Part shown: piece after piece, positions 1 to 6,283 of the stretch | Layout: each line of letters starts with the position of its first letter | Numbering within the stretch: the stretch's first letter is position 1 | NCBI GenBank assembly: GCA_009785045.1 | Contig: WQXC01000079.1 | Span: 1-7,635 of the forward strand | DNA length: 7,635 bases | Source of the DNA: Treponema sp. | GTDB taxonomy: Bacteria > Spirochaetota > Spirochaetia > Treponematales > Breznakiellaceae | Direction of reading: 5' to 3' | The notes under the pieces: generated by a model | Database searches by the model: none | What the model was told of the DNA's origin: nothing | What the model saw: the letters and a program-made list of their open reading frames with translations, nothing else | Made by a program: the position numbers and the translations under genes

Positions 1-3
1 CCT

Positions 4-2448
4 ATGTCGGATCAAAGTATAATTCCTATCGATCAACTTCTCCCCAATAAGCTGCCGCTGGTAGCCCTGATGGGGCGTCCCATTTTTCCGGGAATTTTTA
101 CGCCCATTATGATTGGTAATCCCACCGATGTAAAAGTAGTAGAAGATGCCAATACCGGCGATGGGCTTATCGGTCTTGTTATGCTTCAGAATGAAACTGA
201 CTCTCCATCCATTACAGACTTATACACAGTAGGAACTGTTGCCAAAATTGTAAAAAAAATAAATCTGCCGGACGGCGGAGTAAATATATTTATTTCTACA
301 TTAAAACGTTTTAAGGTAAAAAAAACACTTCATCCTTCTAATCCAATTGTGGCTGCGGTGGAATATCTTGAAGAAGAAGAAGATAATACAAGCGAAGTAA
401 AAGCTCTTACACGCGCGCTTATTTCCGAGATGAAACAAATAAGCGAAAATAATCCGCTGTTTTCCGAAGAAATGCGGCTTAATATGATAAATATTGATCA
501 TCCCGGTAAAATTGCTGATTTTATAGCCAGTATTTTGAACATTGACAAAGCAGAGCAGCAAAAAATTCTGGAAGTTTTAAATGTGCGAAAACGCATGGAA
601 CAGGTGCTTGTTTTTATAAAAAAAGAACAGGAACTTTTAAGAATACAAAAAAAGATACAACGTGAAATAAATGAAAAAATAGAAAAATCGCAGCGGGATT
701 ATTTCTTAAAAGAAGAACTTAAAGCGATAAAGACAGAACTGGGAATGACAACAGACGCCAAAAGTTCCGATTATCAGCGTTTTAAGGAAAAGTTTGAAAG
801 TTTCAAGTTTGAAGGCGAAGTAAAAGAAGTGGTAGAGCAGGAACTTGAAAAATTTTCTGTAATGGAGCCTAATTCTGCAGAGTTTACTGTTACGCGCAAC
901 TATCTTGATGTAATAGCCGCGCTTCCCTGGAGTAATCCCGCCCCGGAAATATTTGAACTAAAAAATGCGCAGGAAATACTGGAAGCGGATCATTACGGAC
1001 TTAAAGATGTAAAAACAAGAATTATCGAATTTTTAGCGGTTAGAAAACTTAGAAAAGATACCAAAGGTTCGATTGTCTGCCTTGTAGGTCCGCCGGGTGT
1101 GGGAAAAACCTCGGTAGGAAAATCTATTGCGCGGGCGCTTGGAAAGCAATTTTTCAGGTTCTCTGTCGGCGGAATGAGAGATGAAGCAGAAATTAAGGGA
1201 CACAGGCGCACTTATATTGGAGCAATGCCGGGAAAAATTATTCAGGGGTTAAAAATTGTTAAAACAAAAGACCCTGTTTTTATGATCGACGAAATTGATA
1301 AAATGGGTTCCAGTTTTCAGGGCGACCCGGCGAGCGCGCTTTTAGAAGTTCTTGACCCGGAGCAGAATAATGCATTCAGGGATCATTACCTTGATTTACC
1401 GTTTGATATTTCTCATGTGTTTTTTATTGTTACTGCAAATACACTGGATACAATACCTGTTCCATTACAGGATCGTATGGAAATTATTCAACTTCCCGGA
1501 TACATTGACACTGAAAAACTTGAAATTGCAAAACGCTATTTACTGCCAAAAAGTTTGGAAAAAAACGGTCTTAAAAAAACAAATGTAAAATATACAAAGG
1601 ACAGCCTTTTGCATATAGCAAACTGCTATGCGCGCGAAGCGGGTGTTCGCAACTTTGAAAAAAACCTTGATAAAATCCACCGCAAGCTTGCTAAGCAAAT
1701 TGTCGACGCCCTAGAAAGCACCGCGGAAAAAACCGCAACAAAGCCCGAACAAGACATTGTAGCTGAAAAATCACCTGAGTATACAGTGCGCCCGAAGGAA
1801 AACTCCGCAGTTAGCCCCATGCGCTTTAATATCGATAAAAAATTTGTAGAGAAGCAGTTAGGTAAACCGCTTTTCCGCGAAGACGATATAAAATCGGCAG
1901 ATAGTCCTGGTATGTCGGTAGGACTTGCATGGACAAGCATGGGCGGCGACACGCTTGTTATCGAGGCTGCGTCGATTCCAGGCAAAGAAGGAATGACGCT
2001 TACCGGTAAAATGGGCGAAACAATGAAAGAGAGCGCAGAGATTGCGCAGACTCTGGCGCGCAAACTGGCGGTAACAAAATACGGCGTTGGCACAGAATGG
2101 TTCGAAAAAAACCATATTCATCTGCATATTCCCGAAGGCGCGACACCCAAAGACGGTCCTTCTGCAGGCATTACAATGGCGACGGCGCTGCTTTCGTTAA
2201 TGCGTAATAAAATTATCACACCAAGGCTTGTGATGACGGGTGAACTTTCTCTGACAGGGCAGGTGCTTCCGATAGGCGGTCTAAAAGAAAAAACAATTGC
2301 AGCCCGCAGAAACAAAGCTAAATATATAGTTTTTCCAAAACAAAATGAACGTGATTTGGACGAGATACCTGATCATGTTAAAAAAGGAATAGAGTTCTGC
2401 GCAGTAGAACGCTTCGAAGAAGTGTTAGCTCTTGCTCTCCCCGATTAA
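4..2448 (+). CDS. lon: ATP-dependent Lon protease (LonA type)
   Basis: This encodes the cytoplasmic, homo-oligomeric Lon protease, which unfolds and degrades damaged and regulatory proteins using ATP. The 814 residues show the full LonA order: an N-terminal substrate-binding domain (about 17-205), a charged coiled-coil stretch (about 196-250), the AAA+ module, and the C-terminal Ser/Lys protease domain (about 610-810). Visible motifs are Walker A GPPGVGKT (362-369), the pore loop around Y404 in HRRTYIG, Walker B VFMIDEID (425-432), sensor-1 TAN (477-479), a likely arginine finger R491, the catalytic serine S720 in DGPSAG, and K763 in GGLKEK. The Ser-Lys spacing of 43 equals that of E. coli Lon. 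A Glu/Lys/Pro/Thr-rich stretch (about 571-605) lies between the AAA+ and protease domains and is longer than in E. coli. The ATG sits three bases from the window edge, so its ribosome site is unseen and a start further upstream cannot be excluded. No convincing terminator follows; the 3' end overlaps the convergent neighbour by 24 bp. Confidence 0.97.
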   Translation: MSDQSIIPIDQLLPNKLPLVALMGRPIFPGIFTPIMIGNPTDVKVVEDANTGDGLIGLVMLQNETDSPSITDLYTVGTVAKIVKKINLPDGGVNIFISTLKRFKVKKTLHPSNPIVAAVEYLEEEEDNTSEVKALTRALISEMKQISENNPLFSEEMRLNMINIDHPGKIADFIASILNIDKAEQQKILEVLNVRKRMEQVLVFIKKEQELLRIQKKIQREINEKIEKSQRDYFLKEELKAIKTELGMTTDAKSSDYQRFKEKFESFKFEGEVKEVVEQELEKFSVMEPNSAEFTVTRNYLDVIAALPWSNPAPEIFELKNAQEILEADHYGLKDVKTRIIEFLAVRKLRKDTKGSIVCLVGPPGVGKTSVGKSIARALGKQFFRFSVGGMRDEAEIKGHRRTYIGAMPGKIIQGLKIVKTKDPVFMIDEIDKMGSSFQGDPASALLEVLDPEQNNAFRDHYLDLPFDISHVFFIVTANTLDTIPVPLQDRMEIIQLPGYIDTEKLEIAKRYLLPKSLEKNGLKKTNVKYTKDSLLHIANCYAREAGVRNFEKNLDKIHRKLAKQIVDALESTAEKTATKPEQDIVAEKSPEYTVRPKENSAVSPMRFNIDKKFVEKQLGKPLFREDDIKSADSPGMSVGLAWTSMGGDTLVIEAASIPGKEGMTLTGKMGETMKESAEIAQTLARKLAVTKYGVGTEWFEKNHIHLHIPEGATPKDGPSAGITMATALLSLMRNKIITPRLVMTGELSLTGQVLPIGGLKEKTIAARRNKAKYIVFPKQNERDLDEIPDHVKKGIEFCAVERFEEVLALALPD

Positions 2449-2742
2449 ACTTTGTTTTTCTTCGTGGGTTTGGCAGATTTCCAGGATGTCAGGGCGTAAA
2501 AACAAAACAAACCCGGAGTAGTAATCAAGCCACTCTTTTTTTGCCTGCTTTTCTTCGATGACACGTAACATTCCGCTGATAATCATATCCATAGACAGGT
2601 TGGAAATGTTTGATTCATCGCCGTCCTGCGGTATTTCTACGGGAATTGGAATACGCGGATTTATGGGAAACGCTTCCCCGGATTTATTGTATTGATTCTT
2701 AAAACTATCGGGAACCGGCAGGAAAACTATACGGCCTTTCAT
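2425..2742 (-). CDS. Conserved-looking hypothetical protein, 105 aa
   Basis: I do not firmly recognise this small soluble protein. It has no signal peptide, membrane segment or cysteine cluster. The N-terminal half is proline-rich (INPRIPIPVEIPQDGDE, about residues 27-43). The second half looks helical and amphipathic (about 50-75), followed by YYSGFVLFLRPDIL. It is supported as a gene by its position: its ATG lies only 6 bp after the stop of the PilZ gene on the same strand, so the two probably form an operon. The A/G-rich end of the PilZ gene (GAAGAAG) is a weak, rather distant ribosome site. Its stop lies inside the lon reading frame, giving a 24-bp tail-to-tail overlap. The Pro-rich start resembles, from memory only, the N-terminus of spirochaetal proteins that continue into TPR repeats; if so, this copy lacks the repeats. 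No function is assigned. Confidence 0.75.
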   Translation of the reverse strand: MKGRIVFLPVPDSFKNQYNKSGEAFPINPRIPIPVEIPQDGDESNISNLSMDMIISGMLRVIEEKQAKKEWLDYYSGFVLFLRPDILEICQTHEEKQSLIGESKS

Positions 2743-2748
2743 ATTTAA

Positions 2749-3582
2749 TTATGCTTCTTCTACAGTGCCGCTGCCGCGGAAGTCGGCGCGCGTGGAAGTC
2801 AGCATATCGTTAAGGCGTATTTTAAAACCCATTGGAACGGCACCCTCGTCAAAATTAAGGCCAAGTGCAACCATTTCCTTTTTTCCCTCAACATTTTCTG
2901 CACGGACAAATTTTCCCTTTATTGTAAATGATTCTCTTGGGTCATTAAAGTCAACGCGCACTGCTCCTTCCTTATCAAGCAGGAATTTTGCAACACCCAT
3001 CATAATAATTTTGGAACCTGAAAAGGATAAATCCCTTAGTATGCATCTTCGCGGAAGTCCCTGGATAAAAACTGCGCTTTCTGCGGAAAGAATATTTAAT
3101 TTTCGCATATTATCCGCTGTTAACGGAATACGGTCTTCCTTACGTTTTGAAGAATTAACATTGGCATCCAGAACACGTCCCATAATTTCGATAAAGTCAT
3201 CCGGCGGCCTGTTGGAAAACTGGATTGTGAACATATTCACATCCTGGGAATTTCCATAAGGTGTGCTTGCCATGACGCGTGCTGCTACAAAGAAAGTTAC
3301 CGTATTTGTTTCTCCGGGCGGTCTGAAACAGAAGCGTAAGTTAACGAAATTATTGGTAGATTGGAGTTTTCCAAGCAGACCTGTTTTTACATTTGCGACT
3401 ACTTTTGCGCCTTCGAATGAAGCCGAATAGACTACGCACGGCCAGAAGTCGTTTCCGCATTTTAGATGAATTTGCTGTGTTAAAAGCCCAGTAACCTGGA
3501 TTATTTCTTTGGTAAAGGTTACAGAAATATCCTTAAAGCGATCGTAATAAAGTGTAATTTTTTGGCTTAAAAGTACTCCCAT
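2749..3582 (-). CDS. PilZ-domain protein, PlzA-like c-di-GMP receptor
   Basis: This is a probable cytoplasmic cyclic-di-GMP effector of 277 residues. The C-terminal half is a PilZ domain with both ligand signatures: RKEDR (R147 and R151, the RxxxR motif) and DLSFSG (D184, S186, G189, the DxSxxG motif). The N-terminal half (about 1-130) carries a separate beta-rich domain. This two-part plan and length resemble Borrelia PlzA and the PilZ protein of Treponema denticola, which are linked to motility and virulence; for this protein the role is inferred. There is no signal peptide or membrane segment. The reading frame is open back to a TTG at 3618, but that TTG is the first three bases of a good -35 box (TTGACT), so I chose the ATG at 3582. 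No Shine-Dalgarno precedes it, which fits a leaderless message. It is divergent from def and is followed 6 bp later by the 105-codon gene. Confidence 0.92.
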   Translation of the reverse strand: MGVLLSQKITLYYDRFKDISVTFTKEIIQVTGLLTQQIHLKCGNDFWPCVVYSASFEGAKVVANVKTGLLGKLQSTNNFVNLRFCFRPPGETNTVTFFVAARVMASTPYGNSQDVNMFTIQFSNRPPDDFIEIMGRVLDANVNSSKRKEDRIPLTADNMRKLNILSAESAVFIQGLPRRCILRDLSFSGSKIIMMGVAKFLLDKEGAVRVDFNDPRESFTIKGKFVRAENVEGKKEMVALGLNFDEGAVPMGFKIRLNDMLTSTRADFRGSGTVEEA

Positions 3583-3588
3583 GAATAA

Positions 3589-3618
3589 TATATAAGCATA
3601 TATTTCAATTTTAGTCAA
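3589..3618 (-). promoter_or_regulatory. Predicted sigma70-type promoter of the PilZ gene, leaderless type
   Basis: Reading the minus strand, TTGACT (3618-3613) is followed by an 18-bp spacer and TATATA (3594-3589). Seven bases downstream of the -10 box is the A of the PilZ ATG at 3582, so transcription would begin at or beside the start codon, with no room for a ribosome site. A 16-bp interrupted palindrome, CAATT-N6-AATTG (3606-3621), overlaps the -35 box and could be an operator, though 5-bp arms in A/T-rich DNA may be chance. The call rests on sequence match only. Confidence 0.55.
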
Positions 3619-3629
3619 TTGGCGTCTGC

Positions 3630-3658
3630 TTGAAGAGGCTCATTGTTTTTAGTACAAT
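3630..3658 (+). promoter_or_regulatory. Predicted sigma70-type promoter of def-fmt-PASTA, leaderless type
   Basis: TTGAAG (3630-3635), a 17-bp spacer and TACAAT (3653-3658) form a good housekeeping promoter on the plus strand. The expected start point, about 7 bases past the -10 box, falls at position 3665, the A of the def ATG. The bases just before the ATG (ATAATAAT) contain no Shine-Dalgarno, in line with a leaderless or nearly leaderless transcript. The -35 box lies only 11 bp from the -35 box of the divergent PilZ promoter, so polymerases at the two sites would probably interfere, or be controlled by one shared regulator. Confidence 0.6.
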
Positions 3659-3664
3659 AATAAT

Positions 3665-4150
3665 ATGAAAATTATCACCCTTGGGGACGAGCTTCTCAGA
3701 CAAAAAGCAGAAAAAATACAAAAAATCGATGGAGATATTATAAATATTGCAAAACAGATGCTCGAAATCCTGGAAAGGGACAGGGGAATAGGAGTAGCTG
3801 GACCGCAAATCGGCATTATGAAGCGAATTTTCGTTGTTCATATTGACGGAGATATAGAAAGGGTCTTTATAAATCCATCTATTCTGGAGACATCTCATAC
3901 AACTTCTAAATACGAAGAAGGTTGTCTGTCAATTCCGGGTATTTATACCAATATTGTCAGGTCAGAATCCATAAAAATTCAGGCATGGAATGAAAAAGGC
4001 CGTCCGTTTACCATGGAAACAGAGGGGCTTCTTGCGCGGGTCATTCTGCATGAGTACGATCATCTTGAAGGAGTCCTCTTTATTGATCATATACCTGAAA
4101 ATAGACGAGATAGACTGATTGCCAAGTACGAGAAAAGCAGAAAAAAGTGA
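3665..4150 (+). CDS. def: Peptide deformylase
   Basis: Def is the cytoplasmic metalloenzyme that removes the N-formyl group from nascent polypeptides at the ribosome exit, which allows methionine removal afterwards. All three family motifs are present in the 161 residues: motif 1 GIGVAGPQIG (41-50), motif 2 EGCLS with the metal ligand C87, and motif 3 HEYDH, with metal ligands H129 and H133 and catalytic E130. Motif 1 has Gly where many deformylases have the second Ala (GxGLAAxQ), a mild variant. Length is typical of the compact bacterial form. The ATG is right because MKIITLGDELLR is the standard N-terminus. There is no Shine-Dalgarno; the upstream promoter places the transcript start on this ATG. 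The TGA stop is separated by one base from the fmt ATG, so the pair is co-transcribed and probably translationally coupled. It is a non-redundant partner of Fmt. Confidence 0.97.
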   Translation: MKIITLGDELLRQKAEKIQKIDGDIINIAKQMLEILERDRGIGVAGPQIGIMKRIFVVHIDGDIERVFINPSILETSHTTSKYEEGCLSIPGIYTNIVRSESIKIQAWNEKGRPFTMETEGLLARVILHEYDHLEGVLFIDHIPENRRDRLIAKYEKSRKK

Positions 4151-4151
4151 T

Positions 4152-5096
4152 ATGAGGATTTTGTTTGCCGGCAGTTCTGCTATCGCTGTTCCTTCTCTGG
4201 AAGCGCTTTGTAATATAAATGGGATAGAGCTGGTTGGTGTGCTTACAAATCCTGATAGTCCCAGGGGCAGACATGGTACACCAGTGCCGTCAGATGTGGG
4301 CGAGGCTGCGGAGAGGTTTGGTTCAAATGGTCCGCGGATATTAAAGCCAATGAAGCTCGATGCTGCTGCAAGGGAGCAGGTTGCTGCATTAAAACCAGAC
4401 ATTCTTGTTTCGTTTGCTTATGGACGTATTTTTGGTCCTAAATTTTTAGCATTGTTTCCTCTTGGCGGTATTAATATCCATCCAAGTCTGCTTCCTAAAT
4501 ACAGGGGTCCTTCTCCAATACAGGCTGCGATTTTAAATCGTGACACTATAACCGGAATCTCGATTCAAACTTTGGCTTTAGATATGGACTGCGGTGACAT
4601 TCTCGCTGTTGAGCAAATACCGTTATCAGGAAAAGAAACTCAGGGTTCGCTAAGTGAACTTGCGGCAATTAAAGCTGCTCAAATGCTGCCGGATGTACTT
4701 AATAAAATTAATAATAAAACAGTAAAAGCAGCGGTGCAAAACGACAGTGAAGCTAGCTATTGCAAACTGGTTTCCAAAGAAGATGGAATAATCGATTGGA
4801 GCCGCAGCGCTGCAGAAATTGAAGCCAAAATACGCGCTTTTGACCCATGGCCGCTTTGCAGGACTATTCATAATGGGCGTGAATTAATTATACTAAAGGC
4901 AGATGTTTCTAAAGGTGCTTGTGAGCAATCCGGCGGACAACCAGGGCTGGTTTTAGCCGTGAATGATGGTATACTGATACAGACGGGAGACGGAATCCTG
5001 GCTGTAACACATCTTCAGTATCAGGCAAAAAAAGCGCTTTTTTGGCGTGACTTTTTAAACGGAGCGCGGGATTTTTCCGGCTCACAACTTGTCTGA
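4152..5096 (+). CDS. fmt: Methionyl-tRNA formyltransferase
   Basis: Fmt transfers a formyl group from 10-formyl-tetrahydrofolate to methionyl-initiator tRNA in the cytoplasm, producing the fMet-tRNA used to start translation. The 314 residues contain the N-terminal Rossmann-like catalytic domain beginning MRILFAGSSAIAVPSL, with the catalytic triad N108, H110 and D146 (in GGINIHPSLLP and MDCGDIL). The H-to-D spacing of 36 matches E. coli N106/H108/D144. The substrate loop SLLPKYRGPSPIQ follows the catalytic His, with KYRGPSP where E. coli has RWRGAAP. The C-terminal tRNA-binding domain spans about 205-314 and includes the usual DFLNGAR near the end. The frame is open 33 bases further upstream into def, but family alignment selects the ATG one base after the def stop. 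Only a weak A/G-rich stretch within the end of def precedes it, so translation probably depends on ribosomes finishing def. The stop codon lies inside a perfect hairpin. Confidence 0.97.
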   Translation: MRILFAGSSAIAVPSLEALCNINGIELVGVLTNPDSPRGRHGTPVPSDVGEAAERFGSNGPRILKPMKLDAAAREQVAALKPDILVSFAYGRIFGPKFLALFPLGGINIHPSLLPKYRGPSPIQAAILNRDTITGISIQTLALDMDCGDILAVEQIPLSGKETQGSLSELAAIKAAQMLPDVLNKINNKTVKAAVQNDSEASYCKLVSKEDGIIDWSRSAAEIEAKIRAFDPWPLCRTIHNGRELIILKADVSKGACEQSGGQPGLVLAVNDGILIQTGDGILAVTHLQYQAKKALFWRDFLNGARDFSGSQLV

Positions 5097-5119
5097 CCAC
5101 TAAGTTTAGGTGGTCAGAC
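5091..5119 (+). other. Perfect 10-bp-stem hairpin across the fmt stop codon
   Basis: GTCTGACCAC (5091-5100) and GTGGTCAGAC (5110-5119) are perfect inverted repeats around a 9-base loop. The fmt TGA (5094-5096) is in the left arm. No U-run follows, so it is not a classical intrinsic terminator. It lies 8 bases ahead of the Shine-Dalgarno of the PASTA gene. Possible roles are an RNA-processing or stability element that sets the PASTA level separately from def-fmt, or a protein-binding site. A GTG at 5110 inside the right arm is in frame with the PASTA gene but is not the likely start. Confidence 0.7.
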
Positions 5120-5127
5120 CGATAAAC

Positions 5128-5131
5128 GAGG
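5128..5131 (+). promoter_or_regulatory. Shine-Dalgarno deciding the PASTA gene start
   Basis: GAGG is separated by five bases from the ATG at 5137. It supports this ATG over the in-frame GTG at 5110, which lies in the hairpin and has no ribosome site in front of it. This is the clearest Shine-Dalgarno in the window and contrasts with def and the PilZ gene, which have none. Confidence 0.75.
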
Positions 5132-5136
5132 CAGGT

Positions 5137-6141
5137 ATGCGGTTAGATTTAAGTTCAATAGAAGACTATGTAGCAAATCATCTTAGAATGTTTATAATAT
5201 CGGTTGCAGCTCTGGTGGTTTTTGTCGGCATTATTGCCGTTTCTGTTTTTTTTATTGCTGTACGCGGCGAAGAGCAGACAATGGTTCCCAATGTTATTGG
5301 CAAAGAATTAACCGAAGCTCTGCTTGAGCTGCAGGTTAAGGAATTATATCCGCGCCTGCATCTTCGTTATTCGCAAACATCAAGGGATAAAGGTCTTATT
5401 CTTGAACAGGAACCTAAACCAGGAACAATTGTAAAAGCCGGACGCCGTATCCGCCTGGTAGTCAGTCAGGGTGTTATTGTAAATAAAATAGAAAATTTTC
5501 TTAGCCGCAATATAGACGAAGTAAGAATGGACTTGATGACTCTTCAGGCGACAGCAGGCGGTATTCCTCTGCTTACAATCAGAGAGCCGTTAATGTATGA
5601 GTTTTCGTCCGAGAATCCCGGTACTATACTTGCCCAAAAGCCGGAAGCCGGTACAGATATTTCTGGACCTACCTCTTTGGAATTTGTCGTAAGCAGAGGA
5701 AGAGAAAACCTGACTGTGGCAGTGCCGCAGTTAACTGGCTTAACGCTTTCCAGGGCGCTGGAATTAATTTCCAGCACAGGAATTAATTTTCAGTTTATTA
5801 TAAGAGAGAGAAGCGGCAATGAAAGCGGCGAAATGGTTGTCTCGCAAAATCCCGCTCCCAATACTGCCATTTCCATAAATACTCCCGTTCAAATTACTGT
5901 TACACGCCCTGAAAGAATGGCAGATAACGAAAGATTCTCGCTCTTTAGCTATTCAATACCTCAGAATCCGTATCCATTGGCTGTACGGCTGGAAGCGCTG
6001 CATGAGTCCGGGGCAAGAGAACGTATATTTACTGTTAATTACATGGGCGGAGATTTTTCTGTTCCCTATAAACAACCTGTCGGAACCGTGTTAGTGTTAT
6101 CAATGCTTAACCGCGAGCTGCACAGACAAACTATTTATTAA
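5137..6141 (+). CDS. Membrane-anchored PASTA-repeat protein without kinase domain
   Basis: The 334-residue product has a short cytoplasmic N-terminus (1-17), one hydrophobic anchor (about 18-42) and then an extracytoplasmic region. That region has three PASTA-type units: about 49-112 (VPNVIGKELTEAL ending RLVVSQG), about 115-188 (more diverged, with AQKPEAGTDI ending FVVSRG) and about 191-258 (VPQLTGLTLSRAL, with SQNPAPNTAI, ending ITVTRP). PASTA domains in Ser/Thr kinases and penicillin-binding proteins bind peptidoglycan fragments or help place division enzymes. Here no kinase or transpeptidase domain is present, so a structural or recruiting role in the envelope is inferred. The last ~75 residues (259-334) match nothing I recognise. 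The gene lies 40 bp after fmt, separated by a hairpin, and probably belongs to the same transcription unit. No strong plus-strand terminator is seen directly behind it. Confidence 0.9.
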   Translation: MRLDLSSIEDYVANHLRMFIISVAALVVFVGIIAVSVFFIAVRGEEQTMVPNVIGKELTEALLELQVKELYPRLHLRYSQTSRDKGLILEQEPKPGTIVKAGRRIRLVVSQGVIVNKIENFLSRNIDEVRMDLMTLQATAGGIPLLTIREPLMYEFSSENPGTILAQKPEAGTDISGPTSLEFVVSRGRENLTVAVPQLTGLTLSRALELISSTGINFQFIIRERSGNESGEMVVSQNPAPNTAISINTPVQITVTRPERMADNERFSLFSYSIPQNPYPLAVRLEALHESGARERIFTVNYMGGDFSVPYKQPVGTVLVLSMLNRELHRQTIY

Positions 6142-6191
6142 GATTACTGAAAGGTCTGGGCGTAAACATGCCCCCTTCGCCTCAGAAAAGA

Positions 6192-6274
6192 GTCCGCTGA
6201 TTTACGCGGAAAAGACGCGGATTAGGGAAAAATGTGTCTTTTCTCTCAGCGTTAATCTGCGAAAATCCGCGGAC
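6192..6274. repeat. Long imperfect palindrome, candidate dispersed intergenic repeat
   Basis: The outer arms GTCCGC (6192-6197) and GCGGAC (6269-6274) pair perfectly and extend inward with mismatches (GATTT with AAATC, then CGC with GCG). An inner pair, GAAAAGAC (6209-6216) and GTCTTTTC (6236-6243), forms a second stem. The words CGCGGATTA (6216-6224) and TAATCTGCG (6253-6261) are also near-inverted copies. The composition and word use (AATCTGCG, ATCCGCGG) differ from the flanking genes and recall REP-like intergenic repeats seen in many bacterial genomes. Other copies cannot be seen in this window, so its repeat status is inference. It contains no credible reading frame. Confidence 0.5.
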
Positions 6275-6283
6275 AATATAAAT

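Noticed and set aside
1626..2093. 155-codon open frame on the minus strand inside lon
   Set aside because: It lies wholly opposite the conserved Lon linker and protease region, has no ribosome site or recognisable motif, and is explained by the codon bias of lon.
2765..3259. 164-codon open frame on the plus strand opposite the PilZ gene
   Set aside because: The minus-strand frame carries clear PilZ motifs; the plus-strand product is low in recognisable structure and lacks a promoter or Shine-Dalgarno.
3962..4402. 146-codon minus-strand frame across the def/fmt junction
   Set aside because: It is opposite two unmistakable genes including the def HEYDH motif, with no supporting signals of its own.
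5110..5136. GTG at 5110 as the start of the PASTA gene
   Set aside because: It lies in the right arm of the perfect hairpin, has no Shine-Dalgarno and would add nine residues of no apparent role; the ATG at 5137 has GAGG at proper spacing.
6158..6173. GGGCGT-AAAC-ATGCCC hairpin just after the PASTA gene as its terminator
   Set aside because: The stem is only 6 bp with one wobble pair and is followed by CCTTCGCC rather than a U-run, so it is not a convincing intrinsic terminator.
6192..6274. CRISPR repeat or attachment site in the spacer
   Set aside because: There are no regularly spaced direct repeats with unique spacers, no integrase or cas gene, and no tRNA nearby.
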